DNA from: Thermoplasmatota archaeon
Lineage (GTDB): Archaea; Thermoplasmatota; Thermoplasmata; Methanomassiliicoccales; Methanomassiliicoccaceae
DNA: 5,432 bases
Direction of reading: 5' to 3'
NCBI GenBank assembly: GCA_022709105.1
Contig: JAKIXL010000103.1
Location: 1 to 5,432 of the forward strand
Below are positions 4,662 to 5,432 of the stretch, piece after piece. The translations under genes and the position numbers were made by a program. The notes under the pieces were generated by a model, which was not told the DNA's origin, did not search any database, and worked only from the letters and a program-made list of their open reading frames with translations. Positions within the stretch are counted from its first letter, which is position 1. The number at the start of each line of letters is the position of its first letter.

Positions 4662-5432
4662 CTACTTCCTGCGCCTGATCAGCAGGAACGCTCCGGCCGC
4701 GGCCGCAAGCACGATCGCGGCGATCCCGATCATTACCAGCGGGTCGGTGAAGAACGAGCCTGGGCCGCTGCTTCCGACGGAGAAGGTCTTCGAGCTGACG
4801 AGGACGTTCCCGTCCGAATCGGTGGCCTTGATGGTCAGGGTATGCTCGCCCGTCTTGAGGCCGGCGAAGGCCACCGACCTGCCGGACGGGTCCATGCTCA
4901 CCATCTCGCCGTCGTCGAGCGAGTATTGCAGGCCGACCAAGGTCGCGCTGTCAAGGGCAACTGTGAAGTTGACCGTCACGTCCCCGTTGGGGGTTATCGA
5001 CACATCATTGAACGTGATCCCCGGGGTCCCGTGGGAAAGGGTGATCGCCGCGCTCTTGATGCTCTCCACGTTTCCGGCCAGGTCGGTCGCGTAATACTCG
5101 ATGGTGTAGCTGCCGTCCCTGGCGAAGCCAACACCTGAGGAGTACTCGTTCCAAGCGCCGCCGTTCACCCGGTAGTAGATGGCCTTGACCCCGGAGACAG
5201 CGTCGGTCGCACTTAGGGTGAAGGAAACGGACCCCTCGTAGCTGGTGCCGTTCCCGTTGCCGGAGAAGGCGATGGTAGATGCCGGCCTGGTGAGATCGAT
5301 GGTGGTCGTAGCGTCCGCCGCGTTCCGCGCCGGCTCGATAACATCGAGGTTGTCCGTGCCTCGAGTGAAGAACTCATAGGCACCCTCGCGGGGCGCGGTG
5401 AACTGGATGGTACGGGTGGTGTTGGGGAACTT
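4662..5432 (-). CDS. C-terminal part of a membrane-anchored surface protein with Ig-like/OmpL47-type repeats (5' end outside window)
   Basis: The frame is open from the window edge to the TAG at 4662-4664, giving the last 256 residues; the start and any signal peptide lie beyond 5432. A shorter reading from a GTG at 5168 would begin inside a repeat and is not credible. The visible part holds the end of one beta-sandwich repeat (about 11-34, GAYEFFTRGTDN), a complete one (about 52-133, with YYRVNGGAW and the typical Y-x-A-T-D-L-A-G-N-V-E end) and a third (about 138-219, ending KATDSDGNV). Then come a short Ser/Gly linker, a hydrophobic segment (about 231-252) and the tail IRRRK, which should stay in the cytoplasm. 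N-glycosylation sequons are seen (NTT at 4, NGT at 61, NFT at 155). Repeats of this kind occur in archaeal adhesin- or S-layer-like proteins. The gene converges on the operon and ends at its own terminator, so no functional link with it is implied. Confidence 0.88.
   Translation of the reverse strand, partial: KFPNTTRTIQFTAPREGAYEFFTRGTDNLDVIEPARNAADATTTIDLTRPASTIAFSGNGNGTSYEGSVSFTLSATDAVSGVKAIYYRVNGGAWNEYSSGVGFARDGSYTIEYYATDLAGNVESIKSAAITLSHGTPGITFNDVSITPNGDVTVNFTVALDSATLVGLQYSLDDGEMVSMDPSGRSVAFAGLKTGEHTLTIKATDSDGNVLVSSKTFSVGSSGPGSFFTDPLVMIGIAAIVLAAAAGAFLLIRRRK

Noticed and set aside
1..5432. CRISPR array, tRNA or rRNA gene
   Set aside because: No regularly spaced repeats with unique spacers were seen, and no recognisable tRNA TΨC-arm or rRNA signature was noticed on either strand in the intergenic stretches.

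Overview
The window looks archaeal. It is GC-rich, promoters take the form of TATA boxes about 25 bases ahead of the likely transcript starts, arginine is often written AGG/AGA, and one gene appears to start leaderless on GTG. A surface protein ends in a C-terminal membrane anchor followed by a short basic tail. The style of that protein suggests Thermoplasmatota, perhaps Methanomassiliicoccales. That assignment is an inference; no rRNA or phylogenetic marker gene is present.

Layout, left to right. Positions 1-38 hold nothing I can assign. A small minus-strand gene (39-287, about 82 residues, unknown function) is transcribed away from a 173-base divergent control region (288-460). That region carries one TATA box for each direction and several dyad-symmetric elements. 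On the plus strand follows a tightly coupled two-gene operon. Gene A (461-2293) is a 610-residue protein with an unassigned helical N-terminal half and a Ras-like GTPase domain. Gene B (2274-4538) is a 754-residue P-loop ATPase with an unusually long insertion between Walker A and its candidate Walker B, a possible winged-helix segment, and two consecutive zinc ribbons at the C-terminus. The reading frames of A and B overlap by 20 bases.

The region between the operon and the last gene (4539-4661) holds a 16-base element, present in inverted orientation also just upstream of the operon promoter, and a hairpin plus pyrimidine-rich tract that looks like the terminator of the convergent gene. That last gene (4662 to the window edge, minus strand) is the C-terminal 256 residues of a secreted, membrane-anchored surface protein with Ig-like / OmpL47-type repeats.

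The candidate undescribed system is the GTPase-ATPase pair. A regulatory GTPase that lacks the Ras-type catalytic glutamine is co-translated with a STAND/AAA-like ATPase carrying zinc ribbons. This fits a two-NTPase signalling or conflict (defence) module, in which the GTPase state controls assembly or activity of the ATPase. No toxin, nuclease, protease or TIR-type effector is recognisable in either protein, so a defence role is a hypothesis only.
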